A stretch of DNA of 64,000 nucleotides from Stutzerimonas balearica DSM 6083 (lineage in GTDB: Bacteria; Pseudomonadota; Gammaproteobacteria; Pseudomonadales; Pseudomonadaceae), in NCBI RefSeq assembly GCF_000818015.1, contig NZ_CP007511.1, positions 3,668,501 through 3,732,500 of the forward strand. The letters run 5' to 3'. The notes beneath the pieces are model-generated. The model did no database searches. It saw only the letters and a program-made list of their open reading frames with translations, and was not told the origin of the DNA. Below are positions 44,739 through 56,360 of this stretch, piece after piece. Both the position numbers and the translations under genes were made by a program. The number at the start of each line of letters is the position of its first letter. Position 1 is the first letter of the stretch.

Positions 44739-47582
44739 TTGGACAAGATCCTGATTCGTGGGGCGCGCACCCACAACCTGAAGAACATCGACCTGACCCT
44801 GCCGCGTGACAAGCTGATCGTGATCACCGGCCTGTCAGGCTCGGGCAAATCATCGCTCGCCTTCGACACGCTCTACGCCGAGGGGCAGCGCCGTTACGTC
44901 GAATCGCTGTCGGCCTACGCTCGTCAGTTCCTGTCGATGATGGAGAAGCCCGACGTCGACACTATCGAAGGGCTGTCGCCGGCGATTTCCATCGAGCAAA
45001 AGTCCACCTCGCACAACCCCCGCTCGACGGTTGGCACCATCACCGAGATATACGATTACCTGCGTTTGCTCTATGCACGGGTGGGCACGCCACGCTGTCC
45101 GGATCATGACATTCCGCTCGAAGCCCAGACCGTGAGCCAGATGGTCGACCAGGTTCTGGCATTGCCGGAGGGACGCAAGCTGATGCTGCTCGCGCCGGTG
45201 ATCCGTGAGCGCAAGGGAGAGCATCTCGCCGTATTCGACGAGCTACGTGCGCAAGGCTTCGTAAGGGCGCGGGTCAATGGCAAGCTCCATGAACTGGACG
45301 AACTGCCCAAGCTCGACAAGCAGAAGAAGCACACCATCGAGGTCGTGGTCGATCGCTTCAAGGTGCGCGCCGACCTGCAGCAGCGCCTGGCCGAATCCTT
45401 CGAGACGGCGTTGAAGCTGGCCGACGGCATCGCCCTGGTCGCCTCGATGGAAGACGATGGCGCCGAAGACCTGATCTTCTCCGCCCGCTTCGCCTGCCCG
45501 ATCTGTGGTCACTCGATCAGCGAGCTCGAGCCCAAGCTGTTCTCCTTCAACAACCCGGCCGGCGCCTGCCCGACCTGTGATGGTTTGGGCGTCAAGCAGT
45601 TCTTCGACGCCAAGCGTCTGGTCAACGGCGAGCTGACGCTGGCCGAAGGCGCGATCCGTGGTTGGGACAGGCGCAACGTCTATTACTTCCAGATGCTCGG
45701 CTCGCTCGCCTCGCATTATGGCTTCAGCCTGGACGAGCCCTTCGACTCGCTGCCGGCCGAACATCAGAAGGTCGTGCTACGCGGCAGCGGTCGGGAGAAC
45801 GTCGAATTCCGCTACCTGAACGACCGGGGCGACATCGTTCGCCGCTCACACCCCTTCGAGGGCATCCTGCCGAACCTCGAGCGACGCTATCGCGAAACCG
45901 AGTCCAACTCGGTCCGCGAAGAGCTGGCCAAGTACCTCAGCACCCAGCCTTGTCCAGACTGCCGGGGCACGCGGCTGCGCCGTGAAGCCAGGCATGTCTG
46001 GGTCGGCGACAAGACACTGCCGGCAGTCACCGCGCTGCCGGTCGGCGACGCGTGCGATTACTTCGGCACCCTTTCGCTCAGTGGGCGCCGCGGCGAAATC
46101 GCCGACAAGATTCTCAAGGAGATACGCGAGCGCCTGCAATTCCTGGTCAATGTCGGCCTCGACTACCTGACCCTGGATCGTAGCGCCGACACGCTGTCCG
46201 GCGGTGAAGCCCAGCGCATCCGCCTGGCCAGCCAGATCGGCGCCGGCCTGGTAGGCGTGATGTACATTCTCGACGAACCGTCCATCGGGCTGCACCAGCG
46301 CGACAACGAACGCCTGCTCGGCACGCTCACCCATCTGCGAAACCTTGGCAACACGGTCATCGTCGTCGAACACGATGAGGATGCCATTCGACTCGCCGAC
46401 TACGTCGTCGACATCGGCCCCGGAGCCGGCGTTCACGGCGGAAGGGTCGTCGCCCAGGGCACGCCAGCCGAGGTGATGAACCATCCGGATTCGTTGACCG
46501 GCAAGTATCTCTCCGGCCGCGAACACATCCGCTACCCCGCTGAGCGTACGCCACGCGACGCCAAGCGCCTGCTCAAGCTCAAGGGCGCGCGAGGCAACAA
46601 CCTGCAGGGGGTCGACCTGGAGATTCCGGTCGGCCTGCTGACCTGCATTACCGGTGTTTCCGGTTCCGGCAAATCGACACTGATCAACAACACGCTCTTT
46701 CCGATCGCCGCCAGCGCGCTGAATGGCGCAACCACACTGGAAGTCGCCCCCTACGACAGCTTCGATGGCCTGCAGCACCTGGACAAGGTCGTCGATATCG
46801 ACCAGAGCCCGATCGGCCGCACGCCGCGCTCCAATCCTGCGACCTACACCGGCCTGTTCACGCCGATCCGTGAACTGTTTGCCGGCGTGCCGGAGGCCCG
46901 CGCACGCGGCTACGGTCCTGGCCGTTTTTCCTTCAACGTCAAGGGCGGACGCTGCGAAGCCTGCCAGGGCGACGGCGTGATCAAGGTGGAGATGCATTTC
47001 CTGCCCGACATCTACGTGCCATGCGATGTCTGCAAGGGCAAGCGCTACAACCGCGAAACCCTGGAGGTGAAGTACAAGGGCAAGAGCATCACCGAGGTGC
47101 TCGACATGACCATCGAGGAAGCGCGCGAGTTCTTCGATGCGGTACCGGCGGTGGCGCGCAAGCTGCAGACGCTGATCGATGTCGGCCTGTCGTACATCAA
47201 GCTCGGCCAGAGCGCGACAACGTTGTCCGGCGGCGAGGCGCAGCGGGTCAAGCTGTCACGCGAGCTATCCAAGCGCGATACCGGTAAGACCCTCTACATT
47301 CTCGACGAGCCGACCACCGGCCTGCATTTCGCCGACATCCAGCAGCTGCTCGATGTGCTGCACCGTCTGCGCGATCATGGCAATACCGTGGTCGTCATCG
47401 AGCACAACCTGGACGTGATCAAGACTGCGGACTGGCTGGTCGACCTCGGCCCCGAAGGCGGCTCCAAGGGCGGGCAGATCATCGCCAACGGCACTCCGAA
47501 GGATGTCGCGGCGATGCCGCAGTCGCATACCGGACACTTCCTCAAACCGCTACTGGAGCGCGATCGGGCACGCACCCGATAA
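44739..47582 (+). CDS. uvrA: Excinuclease ABC subunit A
   Basis: A 947-residue DNA-damage sensor of nucleotide excision repair. Two ABC modules: Walker [10 protein letters not shown] (31-39) and GVSGSGKST (second half), signatures [11 protein letters not shown] and [11 protein letters not shown], and Walker [13 protein letters not shown] and [12 protein letters not shown]. Zinc fingers are CPICGHS...CPTCDGLG and CEACQGDG...CDVCKGKRY. It begins with TTG, as the Pseudomonas gene does as I recall, after GCGAGG. Confidence 0.97.
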   Translation: MDKILIRGARTHNLKNIDLTLPRDKLIVITGLSGSGKSSLAFDTLYAEGQRRYVESLSAYARQFLSMMEKPDVDTIEGLSPAISIEQKSTSHNPRSTVGTITEIYDYLRLLYARVGTPRCPDHDIPLEAQTVSQMVDQVLALPEGRKLMLLAPVIRERKGEHLAVFDELRAQGFVRARVNGKLHELDELPKLDKQKKHTIEVVVDRFKVRADLQQRLAESFETALKLADGIALVASMEDDGAEDLIFSARFACPICGHSISELEPKLFSFNNPAGACPTCDGLGVKQFFDAKRLVNGELTLAEGAIRGWDRRNVYYFQMLGSLASHYGFSLDEPFDSLPAEHQKVVLRGSGRENVEFRYLNDRGDIVRRSHPFEGILPNLERRYRETESNSVREELAKYLSTQPCPDCRGTRLRREARHVWVGDKTLPAVTALPVGDACDYFGTLSLSGRRGEIADKILKEIRERLQFLVNVGLDYLTLDRSADTLSGGEAQRIRLASQIGAGLVGVMYILDEPSIGLHQRDNERLLGTLTHLRNLGNTVIVVEHDEDAIRLADYVVDIGPGAGVHGGRVVAQGTPAEVMNHPDSLTGKYLSGREHIRYPAERTPRDAKRLLKLKGARGNNLQGVDLEIPVGLLTCITGVSGSGKSTLINNTLFPIAASALNGATTLEVAPYDSFDGLQHLDKVVDIDQSPIGRTPRSNPATYTGLFTPIRELFAGVPEARARGYGPGRFSFNVKGGRCEACQGDGVIKVEMHFLPDIYVPCDVCKGKRYNRETLEVKYKGKSITEVLDMTIEEAREFFDAVPAVARKLQTLIDVGLSYIKLGQSATTLSGGEAQRVKLSRELSKRDTGKTLYILDEPTTGLHFADIQQLLDVLHRLRDHGNTVVVIEHNLDVIKTADWLVDLGPEGGSKGGQIIANGTPKDVAAMPQSHTGHFLKPLLERDRARTR

Positions 47583-47597
47583 CGCGGCTCGGCGCAT

Positions 47598-47629
47598 AAA
47601 AAAGCCCGCAGCACGCTGCGGGCTTTTTT
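47598..47629. terminator. Bidirectional terminator between uvrA and katA
   Basis: A perfect 14-bp stem (AAAAAAGCCCGCAG / CTGCGGGCTTTTTT) with a CACG loop gives an A-run and T-run suited to both convergent genes. Confidence 0.95.
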
Positions 47630-47643
47630 TGTTCCTCAGCGTC

Positions 47644-49104
47644 TTAGGCCAGCGCCTCCGCCAGCGGCAGGTCAACGGCCTTGGCGATACCCGCACCATA
47701 GGCCGGATCGGCCAGGTAGCAGTGCTTGATGTGGCGCAGCTTGATATGCCGCTCCACGCCCTGCATCGCCCGGGCGGTGTTATCGAACAGACGCTGCTGC
47801 TCGTCGGCCTTCATCAGTCGGAACAGATCACCCGGCTGCGTGAAGTAATCGGCGTCGTCCGCACGGTAGTCGTAGCGATCGGCTGCCCCGCCGAGCGCCA
47901 GTGGCGGCTCGCTGAAGTCCGGTTGCTGCTGCCATTCGCCGTAGGTGTTGGGCTCGTAGTGCAGGCGGCCACCGTGGTTGCCATCTACCCGCATCGCGCC
48001 ATCCCGGTGATAACTGTGCACGGGGCAGCGCGGCGCATTAACCGGAATCTGGTGATGGTTGACGCCCAGTCGGTAACGCTGCGCATCACCGTAGGAGAAC
48101 AGGCGGCCCTGCAGCATGCGATCCGGCGAGAAACTGATGCCGGGCACCACATTGGCCGGAGTGAATGCCGCCTGCTCGACGTCCTGGAAATAGTTGTCCG
48201 GATTGCGGTTGAGCTCGTAGTAGCCGACCTCGATCAGCGGATAGTCCTTCTTCGACCAGACCTTGGTCAGATCGAACGGATGGAACCGATAAGACACAGC
48301 TTCGGCTTCCGGCATGATCTGCACGTACATGGTCCAGCGCGGATATTCGCCCCGCTCGATCGCCTCGAACAGATCACGCTGCGAACTTTCGCGATCATTG
48401 GCGACAATTGCCGCAGCCTCGGCGTCGGTCAGATTCTTGATGCCCTGCTGGGTCTTGAAGTGGAACTTGACCCAGTAGCGCTGATTGTCGGCGCTGATGA
48501 AGCTGTAGGTGTGCGAACCGAAGCCGTGCATGTGCCGATAGGACGCCGGAATACCGCGATCGCCCATGACGTATGTGATCTGATGCAGTGCCTCGGGCAG
48601 GCCCGTCCAGAAATCCCAGTTATTGTTCGCACTGCGCATGTTGGTGCGCGGGTCACGCTTGACCGCATGGTTGAGGTCGGGGAATTTCAGCGGATCGCGG
48701 AAGAAAAACACCGGGGTGTTGTTGCCCACCATGTCCCAGTTGCCCTGCTCGGTGTAGAACTTCAGCGCGTAACCGCGGATATCCCGCTCGGCATCAGCCG
48801 CGCCACGCTCACCGGCCACAGTGGAGAACCGGGCAAACAACGGTGTGCGCTTACCAACCTCCGAGAAGATTGCCGCCTTGGTGTAGCGAGTAATGTCGTG
48901 AGTCACGACGAACTCGCCGAAGGCACCCGAGCCCTTGGCGTGCATTCGCCGCTCGGGAATCACTTCGCGATCGAAGTGAGCGAGCTTTTCGAGGAACCAG
49001 ACATCCTGCAGAAGCATTGGCCCGCGGCGCCCGGCGGTAAGCGAATTCTGGTTATCCCATACAGGGGCACCGGCAACGGTCGTTAATTTGGGTTTATCGG
49101 TCAT
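47644..49104 (-). CDS. katA: Catalase KatA
   Basis: A 486-residue haem catalase that breaks down hydrogen peroxide. Catalytic His in [14 protein letters not shown], catalytic Asn in [14 protein letters not shown] and the proximal Tyr ligand in [15 protein letters not shown] are intact. It is of the small-subunit (clade 3) type. AAGGAG precedes ATG 49104; upstream in-frame codons lack similarity. It lies next to uvrA as in P. aeruginosa. No clear OxyR site was found. Confidence 0.96.
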   Translation of the reverse strand: MTDKPKLTTVAGAPVWDNQNSLTAGRRGPMLLQDVWFLEKLAHFDREVIPERRMHAKGSGAFGEFVVTHDITRYTKAAIFSEVGKRTPLFARFSTVAGERGAADAERDIRGYALKFYTEQGNWDMVGNNTPVFFFRDPLKFPDLNHAVKRDPRTNMRSANNNWDFWTGLPEALHQITYVMGDRGIPASYRHMHGFGSHTYSFISADNQRYWVKFHFKTQQGIKNLTDAEAAAIVANDRESSQRDLFEAIERGEYPRWTMYVQIMPEAEAVSYRFHPFDLTKVWSKKDYPLIEVGYYELNRNPDNYFQDVEQAAFTPANVVPGISFSPDRMLQGRLFSYGDAQRYRLGVNHHQIPVNAPRCPVHSYHRDGAMRVDGNHGGRLHYEPNTYGEWQQQPDFSEPPLALGGAADRYDYRADDADYFTQPGDLFRLMKADEQQRLFDNTARAMQGVERHIKLRHIKHCYLADPAYGAGIAKAVDLPLAEALA

Positions 49105-49243
49105 GGCTGCATCTCCTTGGCGGATTTCAAACATCCAGAAGCGGTATGGCACCGGCTGGTTAAGATCCATCATAGGGAACCAGCGAAACGTCGACTAATG
49201 ATGACGGTCAACGCGTTCGATAGAGCAAATCTTTCAAGCATAA

Positions 49244-49271
49244 AAAAACCGAGTCCAAGGACTCGGTTTTT
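49244..49271 (-). terminator. Intrinsic terminator of the alpha operon
   Basis: A perfect stem AAAAACCGAGTCC / GGACTCGGTTTTT around a tiny AA centre, followed by T's on the minus strand, ends the rpsM-rplQ transcript 18 bases after rplQ. Confidence 0.9.
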
Positions 49272-49288
49272 CTGATAACGCCGAAGCG

Positions 49289-49675
49289 TTACTCGGCGGC
49301 TTCAACCTCACCGGCGACCGGACGGTCAACCAGTTCGACGTAAGCCATCGGAGCGTTGTCGCCAGCGCGGAACCCGCACTTGAGGATACGCAGATAGCCG
49401 CCCTGACGGGTGGCGTAACGCTTGCCCAGATCGTTGAACAGCTTGCCTACAGCAGCCTTCGAACGAGTGCGATCGAAAGCCAGACGACGGTTGGCGACGC
49501 TGTCTTCCTTGGCCAGGGTGATCAGCGGCTCAGCAACGCGGCGCAGTTCCTTGGCTTTCGGCAGGGTGGTCTTGATCAGTTCGTGCTCGAACAGCGACAC
49601 CGCCATGTTCTGGAACATGGCCTTGCGGTGGGCGCTGGTGCGGCTCAGGTGACGGCCACTTTTACGATGACGCAT
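49289..49675 (-). CDS. rplQ: 50S ribosomal protein L17
   Basis: A 128-residue protein with the L17 start [20 protein letters not shown] and the later [18 protein letters not shown]. It binds 23S rRNA near the tunnel exit. It is the last gene of the alpha operon, 45 bases after rpoA, before the terminator. Confidence 0.98.
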   Translation of the reverse strand: MRHRKSGRHLSRTSAHRKAMFQNMAVSLFEHELIKTTLPKAKELRRVAEPLITLAKEDSVANRRLAFDRTRSKAAVGKLFNDLGKRYATRQGGYLRILKCGFRAGDNAPMAYVELVDRPVAGEVEAAE

Positions 49676-49720
49676 GATTGAAATTCCTTACCAAACGTTC
49701 AGTTCGGTTACTGGGGACGA

Positions 49721-50722
49721 TCAGGCAGTGGCCTTATCGTCCTTCTTGAGACTTGCCGGCGGCCAGTTGTCCAGGCGCATACCGAGAGACAAACCACGCG
49801 AAGCCAGAACGTCCTTGATCTCGGTCAGGGACTTCTTGCCCAGGTTCGGCGTTTTCAACAGCTCTACTTCGGTGCGCTGAATCAGGTCACCGATGTAGTA
49901 GATGTTCTCCGCCTTCAGGCAGTTGGCCGAACGTACGGTCAGTTCCAGGTCGTCAACCGGACGCAACAGGATCGGATCGATCTCGTCTTCCTGCTCAACA
50001 ACCACCGGCTCGCTGTCGCCCTTCAGGTCGACGAACGCAGCCAGCTGCTGCTGCAGGATGGTCGCCGCACGACGGATCGCCTCTTCGGGATCCAGCGTGC
50101 CGTTGGTTTCCAGGTCAATGACCAGCTTGTCCAGGTTGGTGCGCTGCTCGACGCGCGCGTTCTCGACCACATAAGCCACGCGACGCACCGGACTGAAGGT
50201 CGCATCGAGCTGCAGACGGCCGATGCTACGGCTTTCGTCCTCATCGCTCTGACGTGCGTCAGCCGGCTCATAACCACGGCCGCGGACGACCTTGAGCTTC
50301 ATGTTGATCGAGCCGTTAGCCGCCAGGTTGGCGATCAGGTGATCGCCATTGACGATTTCGACATCGTGATCCAGCTGGATATCGGCAGCGGTCACAGCGC
50401 CCGGGCCCTTCTTCACCAGGCTCAAGGTCACTTCATCACGGCCGTGCAGCTTGATGGCGATACCTTTGAGGTTGAGCAGGATCTCGATGACGTCTTCCTG
50501 CACGCCCTCGATCGCGCTGTACTCGTGGAGCACACCGTCGATCTCCGCCTCGACTACCGCGCAGCCAGGCATGGAGGACAACAGGATACGACGCAGCGCG
50601 TTGCCCAGGGTGTGGCCAAAACCACGCTCGAGGGGCTCGAGAGTGATCTTGGCGCGGGTCGGACTGACCACCTGCACATCGATATGGCGGGGGGTCAGGA
50701 ACTCATTTACCGAACTCTGCAT
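49721..50722 (-). CDS. rpoA: RNA polymerase alpha subunit
   Basis: A 333-residue subunit. The N-terminal domain ([20 protein letters not shown] near 34-53) dimerises and assembles polymerase; the C-terminal domain ([21 protein letters not shown] and later [16 protein letters not shown]) contacts UP elements and activators. It lies 22 bases after rpsD in the usual alpha operon order. Confidence 0.98.
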   Translation of the reverse strand: MQSSVNEFLTPRHIDVQVVSPTRAKITLEPLERGFGHTLGNALRRILLSSMPGCAVVEAEIDGVLHEYSAIEGVQEDVIEILLNLKGIAIKLHGRDEVTLSLVKKGPGAVTAADIQLDHDVEIVNGDHLIANLAANGSINMKLKVVRGRGYEPADARQSDEDESRSIGRLQLDATFSPVRRVAYVVENARVEQRTNLDKLVIDLETNGTLDPEEAIRRAATILQQQLAAFVDLKGDSEPVVVEQEDEIDPILLRPVDDLELTVRSANCLKAENIYYIGDLIQRTEVELLKTPNLGKKSLTEIKDVLASRGLSLGMRLDNWPPASLKKDDKATA

Positions 50723-50744
50723 GGATACACCTATTTTCTAGCCC

Positions 50745-51365
50745 TTACTTGGAGTAGAGCTCGACAATGAGGTTTTCGTTAATGTCGGCGGACAGATCGC
50801 TGCGGGCCGGAACATTCTTGAAAACACCGCTCTTCTTGTCGGCATCCACTTCCACCCACTCGACGCGGCCACGCTGAGCGCACAGCTCGAGCGCCTGAGC
50901 GATACGCAGCTGGTTGCGGCACTTCTCACGAACAGCCACCACGTCACCGGCCTTGACCTGGAACGAAGGGATGTTGACGGTCTTGCCGTTTACGGTAATG
51001 GACTTGTGCGAAACGAGCTGACGCGACTCGGCACGAGTCGAACCAAAGCCCATGCGATAGACGACGTTGTCCAGACGGCACTCGAGCAGTTGCAGCAGGT
51101 TCTCACCGGTCGCGCCCTTACGACGGGCAGCTTCCTTGTAGTAACCACTGAACTGACGCTCGAGCACACCGTAGATACGGCGAACTTTCTGCTTCTCACG
51201 CAGCTGGGTGCCGTAATCCGACAGACGGCCACGACGCTGACCATGTACGCCAGGCGGGGTCTCGATGTTGCACTTGGATTCGAGGGCACGCGCACCGCTC
51301 TTCAGGAAAAGGTCTGTACCTTCACGACGAGACAGTTTGCACTTGGGACCAATATAACGAGCCAT
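50745..51365 (-). CDS. rpsD: 30S ribosomal protein S4
   Basis: A 206-residue 16S rRNA-binding protein ([19 protein letters not shown], the S4 RNA-binding domain [20 protein letters not shown]). S4 nucleates 30S assembly and in E. coli represses the alpha operon through the rpsM leader; whether that holds here is not shown. Confidence 0.98.
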   Translation of the reverse strand: MARYIGPKCKLSRREGTDLFLKSGARALESKCNIETPPGVHGQRRGRLSDYGTQLREKQKVRRIYGVLERQFSGYYKEAARRKGATGENLLQLLECRLDNVVYRMGFGSTRAESRQLVSHKSITVNGKTVNIPSFQVKAGDVVAVREKCRNQLRIAQALELCAQRGRVEWVEVDADKKSGVFKNVPARSDLSADINENLIVELYSK

Positions 51366-51383
51366 TCTTCACTGTCTCCTGAA

Positions 51384-51773
51384 TTACACGCGGCGCTTCT
51401 TCGGCGGACGGCAACCGTTGTGCGGGATCGGCGTCACATCGGTAATGCTTGCGATCTTGTAACCGCAGGCGTTCAGAGCACGCACGGCGGATTCGCGACC
51501 CGGACCTGGACCCTTGACGTTCACGTCGAGGTTCTTCAGGCCGTATTCCAGAGCAGCCTGACCGGCACGCTCGGCAGCCACCTGGGCGGCGAACGGAGTG
51601 CTCTTACGGGAACCACGGAAGCCGGAGCCACCGGAGGTAGCCCAGGACAGCGCATTACCCTGACGATCAGTGATGGTCACGATAGTGTTATTGAAAGACG
51701 CGTGGATATGGGCAATCCCATCGACCACTGTCTTTTTGACTTTCTTACGAGTACGAGCAGCAGGCTTAGCCAT
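51384..51773 (-). CDS. rpsK: 30S ribosomal protein S11
   Basis: A 129-residue platform protein of the small subunit with the family blocks [38 protein letters not shown] and the terminal [11 protein letters not shown]. It sits between rpsM and rpsD, 30 and 18 bases away. Confidence 0.98.
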   Translation of the reverse strand: MAKPAARTRKKVKKTVVDGIAHIHASFNNTIVTITDRQGNALSWATSGGSGFRGSRKSTPFAAQVAAERAGQAALEYGLKNLDVNVKGPGPGRESAVRALNACGYKIASITDVTPIPHNGCRPPKKRRV

Positions 51774-51803
51774 GACTTAATTCCTGTCGATTCGCGGGCG
51801 CAA

Positions 51804-52160
51804 TTACTTGCGGATCGGCTTACGCGGGCCCTTACGGGTGCGCGCGTTGGTCTTGGTGCGCTGACCGCGGACCGGCAGCCCACGGCGATGACGCAGACCG
51901 CGGTAGCAGCCCAGGTCCATCAGACGCTTGATTTTCATGTTGACTTCGCGACGCAGGTCACCTTCAGTGGTGAGCTTCGCGACTTCGCCACGCAGCTGCT
52001 CGATCTGCTCGTCGGAGAGATCTTTGATCTTTGCCGCCGGATTGACGCCGGTGGCAGCGCAGATGTTCTGCGCCTGGGTGCGACCAACACCGTAGATGTA
52101 GGTCAGCGAGATAACAGTGTGCTTGTTATCCGGAATGTTGACGCCTGCAATACGGGCCAT
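51804..52160 (-). CDS. rpsM: 30S ribosomal protein S13
   Basis: A 118-residue head protein of the small subunit ([20 protein letters not shown]; basic C-terminus [18 protein letters not shown]). It is the first gene of the alpha operon and follows a near-consensus promoter at 52219-52247. Confidence 0.98.
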   Translation of the reverse strand: MARIAGVNIPDNKHTVISLTYIYGVGRTQAQNICAATGVNPAAKIKDLSDEQIEQLRGEVAKLTTEGDLRREVNMKIKRLMDLGCYRGLRHRRGLPVRGQRTKTNARTRKGPRKPIRK

Positions 52161-52218
52161 TCAGTGAAACTCCAATTGACAGCTACCCACGCCCCGGAAG
52201 CCAAGAAAAGGGCGCGAG

Positions 52219-52247
52219 ATATTATCGCTGTAGAAACAAATATTCAA
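52219..52247 (-). promoter_or_regulatory. Near-consensus promoter of the alpha operon
   Basis: On the minus strand TTGAAT (52247-52242) and TAATAT (52224-52219) are separated by exactly 17 bases and lie about 60 bases before rpsM. The -35 abuts the hairpin at 52248-52271. Confidence 0.75.
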
Positions 52248-52271
52248 CCCGGCAGCGCACTAGCTGCCGGG
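52248..52271 (-). terminator. Hairpin after rpmJ, weak terminator of the spc operon
   Basis: CCCGGCAG / CTGCCGGG pair perfectly around an 8-base loop, followed by TTGAATATTTG on the minus strand. The T-run is interrupted, so it may only partly stop transcription from the spc operon. Confidence 0.55.
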
Positions 52272-52287
52272 CGTCACACCTTCACAC

Positions 52288-52404
52288 TCAGCCTTGGCGC
52301 TGCTTGTGACGGGGCTCTGCGCTGCAAATCACTCGCACGACGCCGTCGCGACGGATGACCTTGCAGTTACGGCACAGCTTTTTGACCGATGCACGAACTT
52401 TCAT
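52288..52404 (-). CDS. rpmJ: 50S ribosomal protein L36
   Basis: A 38-residue protein ([20 protein letters not shown] at the start, RHKQRQG at the end). Cysteines 11 and 14, Cys27 and His33 form the zinc site of the C+ type of L36, which predicts zinc dependence. It lies between secY and the alpha operon, the common location. Confidence 0.95.
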   Translation of the reverse strand: MKVRASVKKLCRNCKVIRRDGVVRVICSAEPRHKQRQG

Positions 52405-52434
52405 CAACCAACTCCTCGAACCTTACGAACCACT

Positions 52435-53763
52435 TCAGCGGAGCATGCCGCCGCCGTAGCCCTTCAGGTTGGCTTTCTTCATCAGGGAATCGTACTGGTG
52501 CGACATGAGGTGAGATTGCACCTGGGCCATGAAGTCCATGACAACCACCACCACGATCAGCAACGAGGTCCCGCCAAGGTAGAACGGCACGTTGGCTGCG
52601 ACCACGAGAAACTGAGGCAGCAGACAGACAGCCGTCATGTACAGGGCGCCGAACAGGGTGAGCCGAGTCAACACGCCATCGATGTAGCGCGCCGATTGCT
52701 CGCCCGGACGAATCCCCGGGATAAACGCACCGGACTTCTTAAGGTTCTCCGCTACGTCCTTCGGGTTGAACATCAACGCCGTGTAGAAATAGCAGAAGAA
52801 AATGATACCGGCACTGAACAGCAGGATATTGAGCGGCTGACCGGGCGCAATCGCTTGCGACAAATCAGCGAGCCAGCCCATATTCTCGGACTGCCCGAAC
52901 CACTGCCCCAAGGACGCCGGAAAGAGCAAAATACTGCTGGCGAAGATCGCAGGAATTACACCGGCCATGTTCACCTTCAACGGCAGATGGCTGGTCTGCG
53001 CTGCGAAGACCTTACGCCCCTGCTGACGCTTGGCGTAATGCACCGCGATGCGACGCTGCCCCCGCTCGATGAAGACGACGAAGCCGATGATCGCAACCGC
53101 CAGCAAGCCCACAGCGAGCAGCGCGATGATATTGATATCACCCTGCCGCGCAGACTCGAAGGACTGGCCAAGCGCACCCGGAATACCGGCAACGATCCCC
53201 GCGAAGATCAACATCGAGATGCCATTACCGATGCCGCGCTCGGTGATCTGCTCACCCAACCACATCATGAACATGGCACCCGCGACGAAGGTCGTCACGG
53301 CCACGAAGTAGAAGCCAAAGTCGCTACTGAATGCGACGCCCTGCCCCGCCAGGCCAACGGACATACCGACAGCCTGGACGATGGCGAGCGCCAGCGTACC
53401 GTAACGAGTGTATTGGCTGATCTTGCGACGACCGGCCTCGCCCTCTTTCTTCAACTGCTCCAGCTGCGGGCTGACGGCAGTCATCAGCTGCATGATGATC
53501 GATGCCGAAATGTACGGCATGATCCCCAGCGCGAAGATGCTCATCCGCTCCAGCGCACCGCCGGAGAACATGTTGAACAGACTAAGAATGGTCCCCTCGT
53601 TCTGGCGGAACAACTCGGCGAGCCTATCCGGATTGATCCCCGGAACCGGAATATGCGCCCCAATCCTGTAGACAACAATCGCCAGGAACAGGAAGCGCAA
53701 ACGAGCCCAGAGTTCAGACAACCCGCCATTTGCCAGCGCGGAGAGAGCACCTTGCTTAGCCAT
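52435..53763 (-). CDS. secY: Protein translocase subunit SecY
   Basis: A 442-residue channel protein with ten membrane helices. Family blocks: [36 protein letters not shown], and the cytosolic loop with [16 protein letters not shown]. With SecE and SecG it forms the general export channel. It starts directly after the rplO stop with no gap. Confidence 0.98.
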   Translation of the reverse strand: MAKQGALSALANGGLSELWARLRFLFLAIVVYRIGAHIPVPGINPDRLAELFRQNEGTILSLFNMFSGGALERMSIFALGIMPYISASIIMQLMTAVSPQLEQLKKEGEAGRRKISQYTRYGTLALAIVQAVGMSVGLAGQGVAFSSDFGFYFVAVTTFVAGAMFMMWLGEQITERGIGNGISMLIFAGIVAGIPGALGQSFESARQGDINIIALLAVGLLAVAIIGFVVFIERGQRRIAVHYAKRQQGRKVFAAQTSHLPLKVNMAGVIPAIFASSILLFPASLGQWFGQSENMGWLADLSQAIAPGQPLNILLFSAGIIFFCYFYTALMFNPKDVAENLKKSGAFIPGIRPGEQSARYIDGVLTRLTLFGALYMTAVCLLPQFLVVAANVPFYLGGTSLLIVVVVVMDFMAQVQSHLMSHQYDSLMKKANLKGYGGGMLR

Positions 53764-54198
53764 TTAGTCCTCGAACTTACCGCCAGCTGCTTCAATCGCC
53801 GCACGCGCACCCTTGGTGGCTGCGATGCCCTTCAAGGTCAGCGCACGCCCAACCTCACCGGACAGCATGACTTTCACACGCTGCACGTTTTGGTTGATGA
53901 CGTTGGCATCCTTAAGGCTCTGGAGAGTAACGACGTCACCCTCGACCTTGGCCAGCTCGGCGGTACGCACCTCAGCGCGATCCATAGCCTTGAGCGAGAC
54001 AAAGCCGAACTTCGGCAGACGACGATGCAGCGGCTGCTGACCACCCTCGAAGCCAGGGGCAATCGAGCCACCGGAGCGAGAGGTCTGACCCTTGTGGCCA
54101 CGGCCACCGGTTTTGCCGAGCCCGCTGCCGATACCACGGCCCGGACGCAGCTTTTCGCGACGGGCACCCGGCGCGGAACGCAGATCGTTCAGTTGCAT
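53764..54198 (-). CDS. rplO: 50S ribosomal protein L15
   Basis: A 144-residue protein ([41 protein letters not shown]). It binds 23S rRNA late in assembly. It lies directly upstream of secY and two bases after rpmD. Confidence 0.98.
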   Translation of the reverse strand: MQLNDLRSAPGARREKLRPGRGIGSGLGKTGGRGHKGQTSRSGGSIAPGFEGGQQPLHRRLPKFGFVSLKAMDRAEVRTAELAKVEGDVVTLQSLKDANVINQNVQRVKVMLSGEVGRALTLKGIAATKGARAAIEAAGGKFED

Positions 54199-54200
54199 GA

Positions 54201-54380
54201 TTAACCCTCCACGCGGAGAAGGTAATAGGCCTTGTTGATCATGCCGCGATTCTCAGGCGTATCCTGGACCTCGACGGTATGACCAATGCGACGCAGGCCG
54301 AGACCCTTGACGCATGCCTTGTGATTAGCCAGACGGCCGTTCACGCTCTTGACCAGCGTGACTTTGACGGTGTTAGCCAT
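54201..54380 (-). CDS. rpmD: 50S ribosomal protein L30
   Basis: A 59-residue protein ([20 protein letters not shown] to [12 protein letters not shown]). It lies between rpsE and rplO, two bases from each neighbour. Confidence 0.96.
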   Translation of the reverse strand: MANTVKVTLVKSVNGRLANHKACVKGLGLRRIGHTVEVQDTPENRGMINKAYYLLRVEG

Positions 54381-54382
54381 GG

Positions 54383-54883
54383 TTAGAGAATCTCCTCGAC
54401 GCTCTTGCCACGCTTGGCAGCAACAGACTCAGGCGACTGCATAGCCTTCAAACCCTTGAACGTGGCATGAACCACGTTGACCGGATTGGTCGAGCCATAG
54501 CACTTGGCCAGAACGTTCTGGACACCGGCAACTTCCAGCAGTGCGCGCATCGCGCCGCCAGCGATCACGCCGGTACCCTCGGAAGCAGGCTGCATGTAGA
54601 CGCGCGAGGCGCCATGCACGGCCTTGGCCGGATACTGCAGGGTAGTCCCGTTCAACTCGACCTGAATCATGTTGCGACGGGCAGCTTCCATGGCCTTCTG
54701 GATGGCGGCGGGGACTTCGCGGGACTTGCCACGACCGAAACCAACGCGACCCTTGCCATCACCTACTACGGTCAACGCGGTAAAGGTGAAGATTCGACCA
54801 CCCTTTACGGTTTTAGCGACGCGGTTAACCTGAACCAGCTTCTCAATGTAGCCTTCGTCGCGCTTTTGCTCGTTATTCGCCAT
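54383..54883 (-). CDS. rpsE: 30S ribosomal protein S5
   Basis: A 166-residue protein ([58 protein letters not shown]). It is tied to decoding accuracy; spectinomycin-resistance changes map to the KGGR loop, which is normal here. Confidence 0.98.
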   Translation of the reverse strand: MANNEQKRDEGYIEKLVQVNRVAKTVKGGRIFTFTALTVVGDGKGRVGFGRGKSREVPAAIQKAMEAARRNMIQVELNGTTLQYPAKAVHGASRVYMQPASEGTGVIAGGAMRALLEVAGVQNVLAKCYGSTNPVNVVHATFKGLKAMQSPESVAAKRGKSVEEIL

Positions 54884-54886
54884 AAC

Positions 54887-55237
54887 TTAGAACTCCAGCC
54901 CGCCTTCACGAGCAGCATCAGCCAGTGCCTTCACACGACCGTGGTACTTGAAGCCAGAACGGTCGAACGCCACCTGAGTGACGCCTGCGGCCTTCGCACG
55001 CTCCGCGACCAGCTGACCAACTTTCTTGGCCGCCTCGACGTTGCCAGTGGCACCGTCGCGCAACTCCTTGTCCAAGGTCGAAGCGCTGGCCAGGACCTTG
55101 CCGCCGTCGGCCGAGAGGACCTGGGCGTAGATGTGCTGGGAAGACCGGTACACGCAAAGGCGTACGGTTTCCAGCTCGCGCATCTTCAGACGTGCCTTGC
55201 GAGCACGACGCAGACGAGTTTCTTTCTTTACGCTCAT
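54887..55237 (-). CDS. rplR: 50S ribosomal protein L18
   Basis: A 116-residue 5S rRNA-binding protein ([40 protein letters not shown]). It works with L5 and L25 in the central protuberance. Spacing to rplF and rpsE is 10 and 3 bases. Confidence 0.98.
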   Translation of the reverse strand: MSVKKETRLRRARKARLKMRELETVRLCVYRSSQHIYAQVLSADGGKVLASASTLDKELRDGATGNVEAAKKVGQLVAERAKAAGVTQVAFDRSGFKYHGRVKALADAAREGGLEF

Positions 55238-55247
55238 TTGCTATGCC

Positions 55248-55781
55248 CTACTTCTTCTTAGCTTCTTTACGACGGACAACCTCATCCGCGTAACGTACGC
55301 CCTTGCCCTTGTACGGCTCAGGACGACGGAAGTCGCGAATTTCGGCAGCCACCTGACCGACCAGCTGCTTGTCGATACCCTTGATCAGAATATCGGTCTG
55401 GCTGGGAGTCTCAGCGGTTACGCCCTGCGGAAGCTCATAATCGATCGGATGAGAGAAACCAAGAGCCAAAGAGAGCACCTGGCCTTTCGCCTGCGCCTTG
55501 TAACCGACACCGACCAGCTGAAGCTTACGCTCGAAGCCCTGACTGACGCCGATCACCATGTTATTGACCAGAGCACGCGTGGTGCCGGCCATGGCGCGAG
55601 TCTGCTGATCGCCGTTACGGGCTGCAAAGCGCAGCTCCCCGGACTCCTGCAGCACCTCAACAGAAGGGTGGACATTCAGATCCAGAGCGCCCTTGGCACC
55701 CTTGACCGACAACTGCTGACCGGCGAGCTTGATCTCTACACCAGCGGGCACCTTGACGGGGTTTTTAGCAACACGAGACAT
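55248..55781 (-). CDS. rplF: 50S ribosomal protein L6
   Basis: A 177-residue protein with two similar halves ([40 protein letters not shown]). It lies at the base of the L7/L12 stalk near the factor-binding site. It is 12 bases after rpsH. Confidence 0.98.
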   Translation of the reverse strand: MSRVAKNPVKVPAGVEIKLAGQQLSVKGAKGALDLNVHPSVEVLQESGELRFAARNGDQQTRAMAGTTRALVNNMVIGVSQGFERKLQLVGVGYKAQAKGQVLSLALGFSHPIDYELPQGVTAETPSQTDILIKGIDKQLVGQVAAEIRDFRRPEPYKGKGVRYADEVVRRKEAKKK

Positions 55782-55793
55782 GCTTTATCCCCC

Positions 55794-56186
55794 TTAGAAC
55801 ACGGTGCAGAGCACTTCGCCACCAACACCGGCAGCGCGGGCAGCACGATCAGTCATCACACCTTTATTGGTGGAAACGATCGATACACCCAGACCACCAC
55901 GCACTTTCGGCAGCTGATCGACGGACTTGTACTGGCGAAGGCCAGGACGGCTTACACGCTTGAGCTCCTCGATGACCGGGCGGCCTTCGAAATACTTAAG
56001 CTCGATGGTCAGCTGCGGCTTAACATCGCTGCTGACTTGGTATCCTGCGATATAGCCTTCGCCCTGAAGAACATTGGCTACAGCCACCTTCAGTTTGGAA
56101 GACGGCATGCTTACGACGGACTTTTCGGCCATCTGGGCATTACGGATACGAGTTAGCATGTCCGCTAACGGGTCCTGCATACTCAT
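55794..56186 (-). CDS. rpsH: 30S ribosomal protein S8
   Basis: A 130-residue primary 16S rRNA-binding protein ([40 protein letters not shown]). In E. coli S8 represses the spc operon by binding its mRNA. Here an unusually long structured gap of 174 bases separates it from rpsN. Confidence 0.98.
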   Translation of the reverse strand: MSMQDPLADMLTRIRNAQMAEKSVVSMPSSKLKVAVANVLQGEGYIAGYQVSSDVKPQLTIELKYFEGRPVIEELKRVSRPGLRQYKSVDQLPKVRGGLGVSIVSTNKGVMTDRAARAAGVGGEVLCTVF

Positions 56187-56360
56187 GGGCTCTTAGCTCC
56201 TAAAACAAAAAAATAAGCCTGACGGCTCGCTTCGCAGAGCACTCACGCAAAATGCGAGGCTCAGGCGAGCCGGGCATTCTAGAGACTGCTCAGAAATGAA
56301 TCAAGCCCCAGAAGGGGCTTGATCGACTACTGGACAGGCCGGAACGAGCCGGCCAGCCAC
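56187..56360 (-). other. Structured 174-base gap inside the spc operon
   Basis: Most ribosomal genes here lie within 30 bases of each other, but rpsN and rpsH are 174 bases apart. The gap holds a perfect terminator-like hairpin (ATCAAGCCCC / GGGGCTTGAT, 56300-56323, AGAA loop) followed by TCATTTCTG on the minus strand. Further on are perfect 8-bp arms CGGCTCGC (56223-56230) and GCGAGCCG (56265-56272). No open frame of note. It may be an attenuator, an internal promoter region or a regulatory RNA. Confidence 0.55.

Noticed and set aside
49105..49243. OxyR site before katA
   Set aside because: CTAT-like tetramers occur, but not with the ATAG-N7-CTAT spacing.
52294..54204. 636-codon open frame on the plus strand
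   Set aside because: It is antisense to secY, rplO and rpmJ, all clearly identified.
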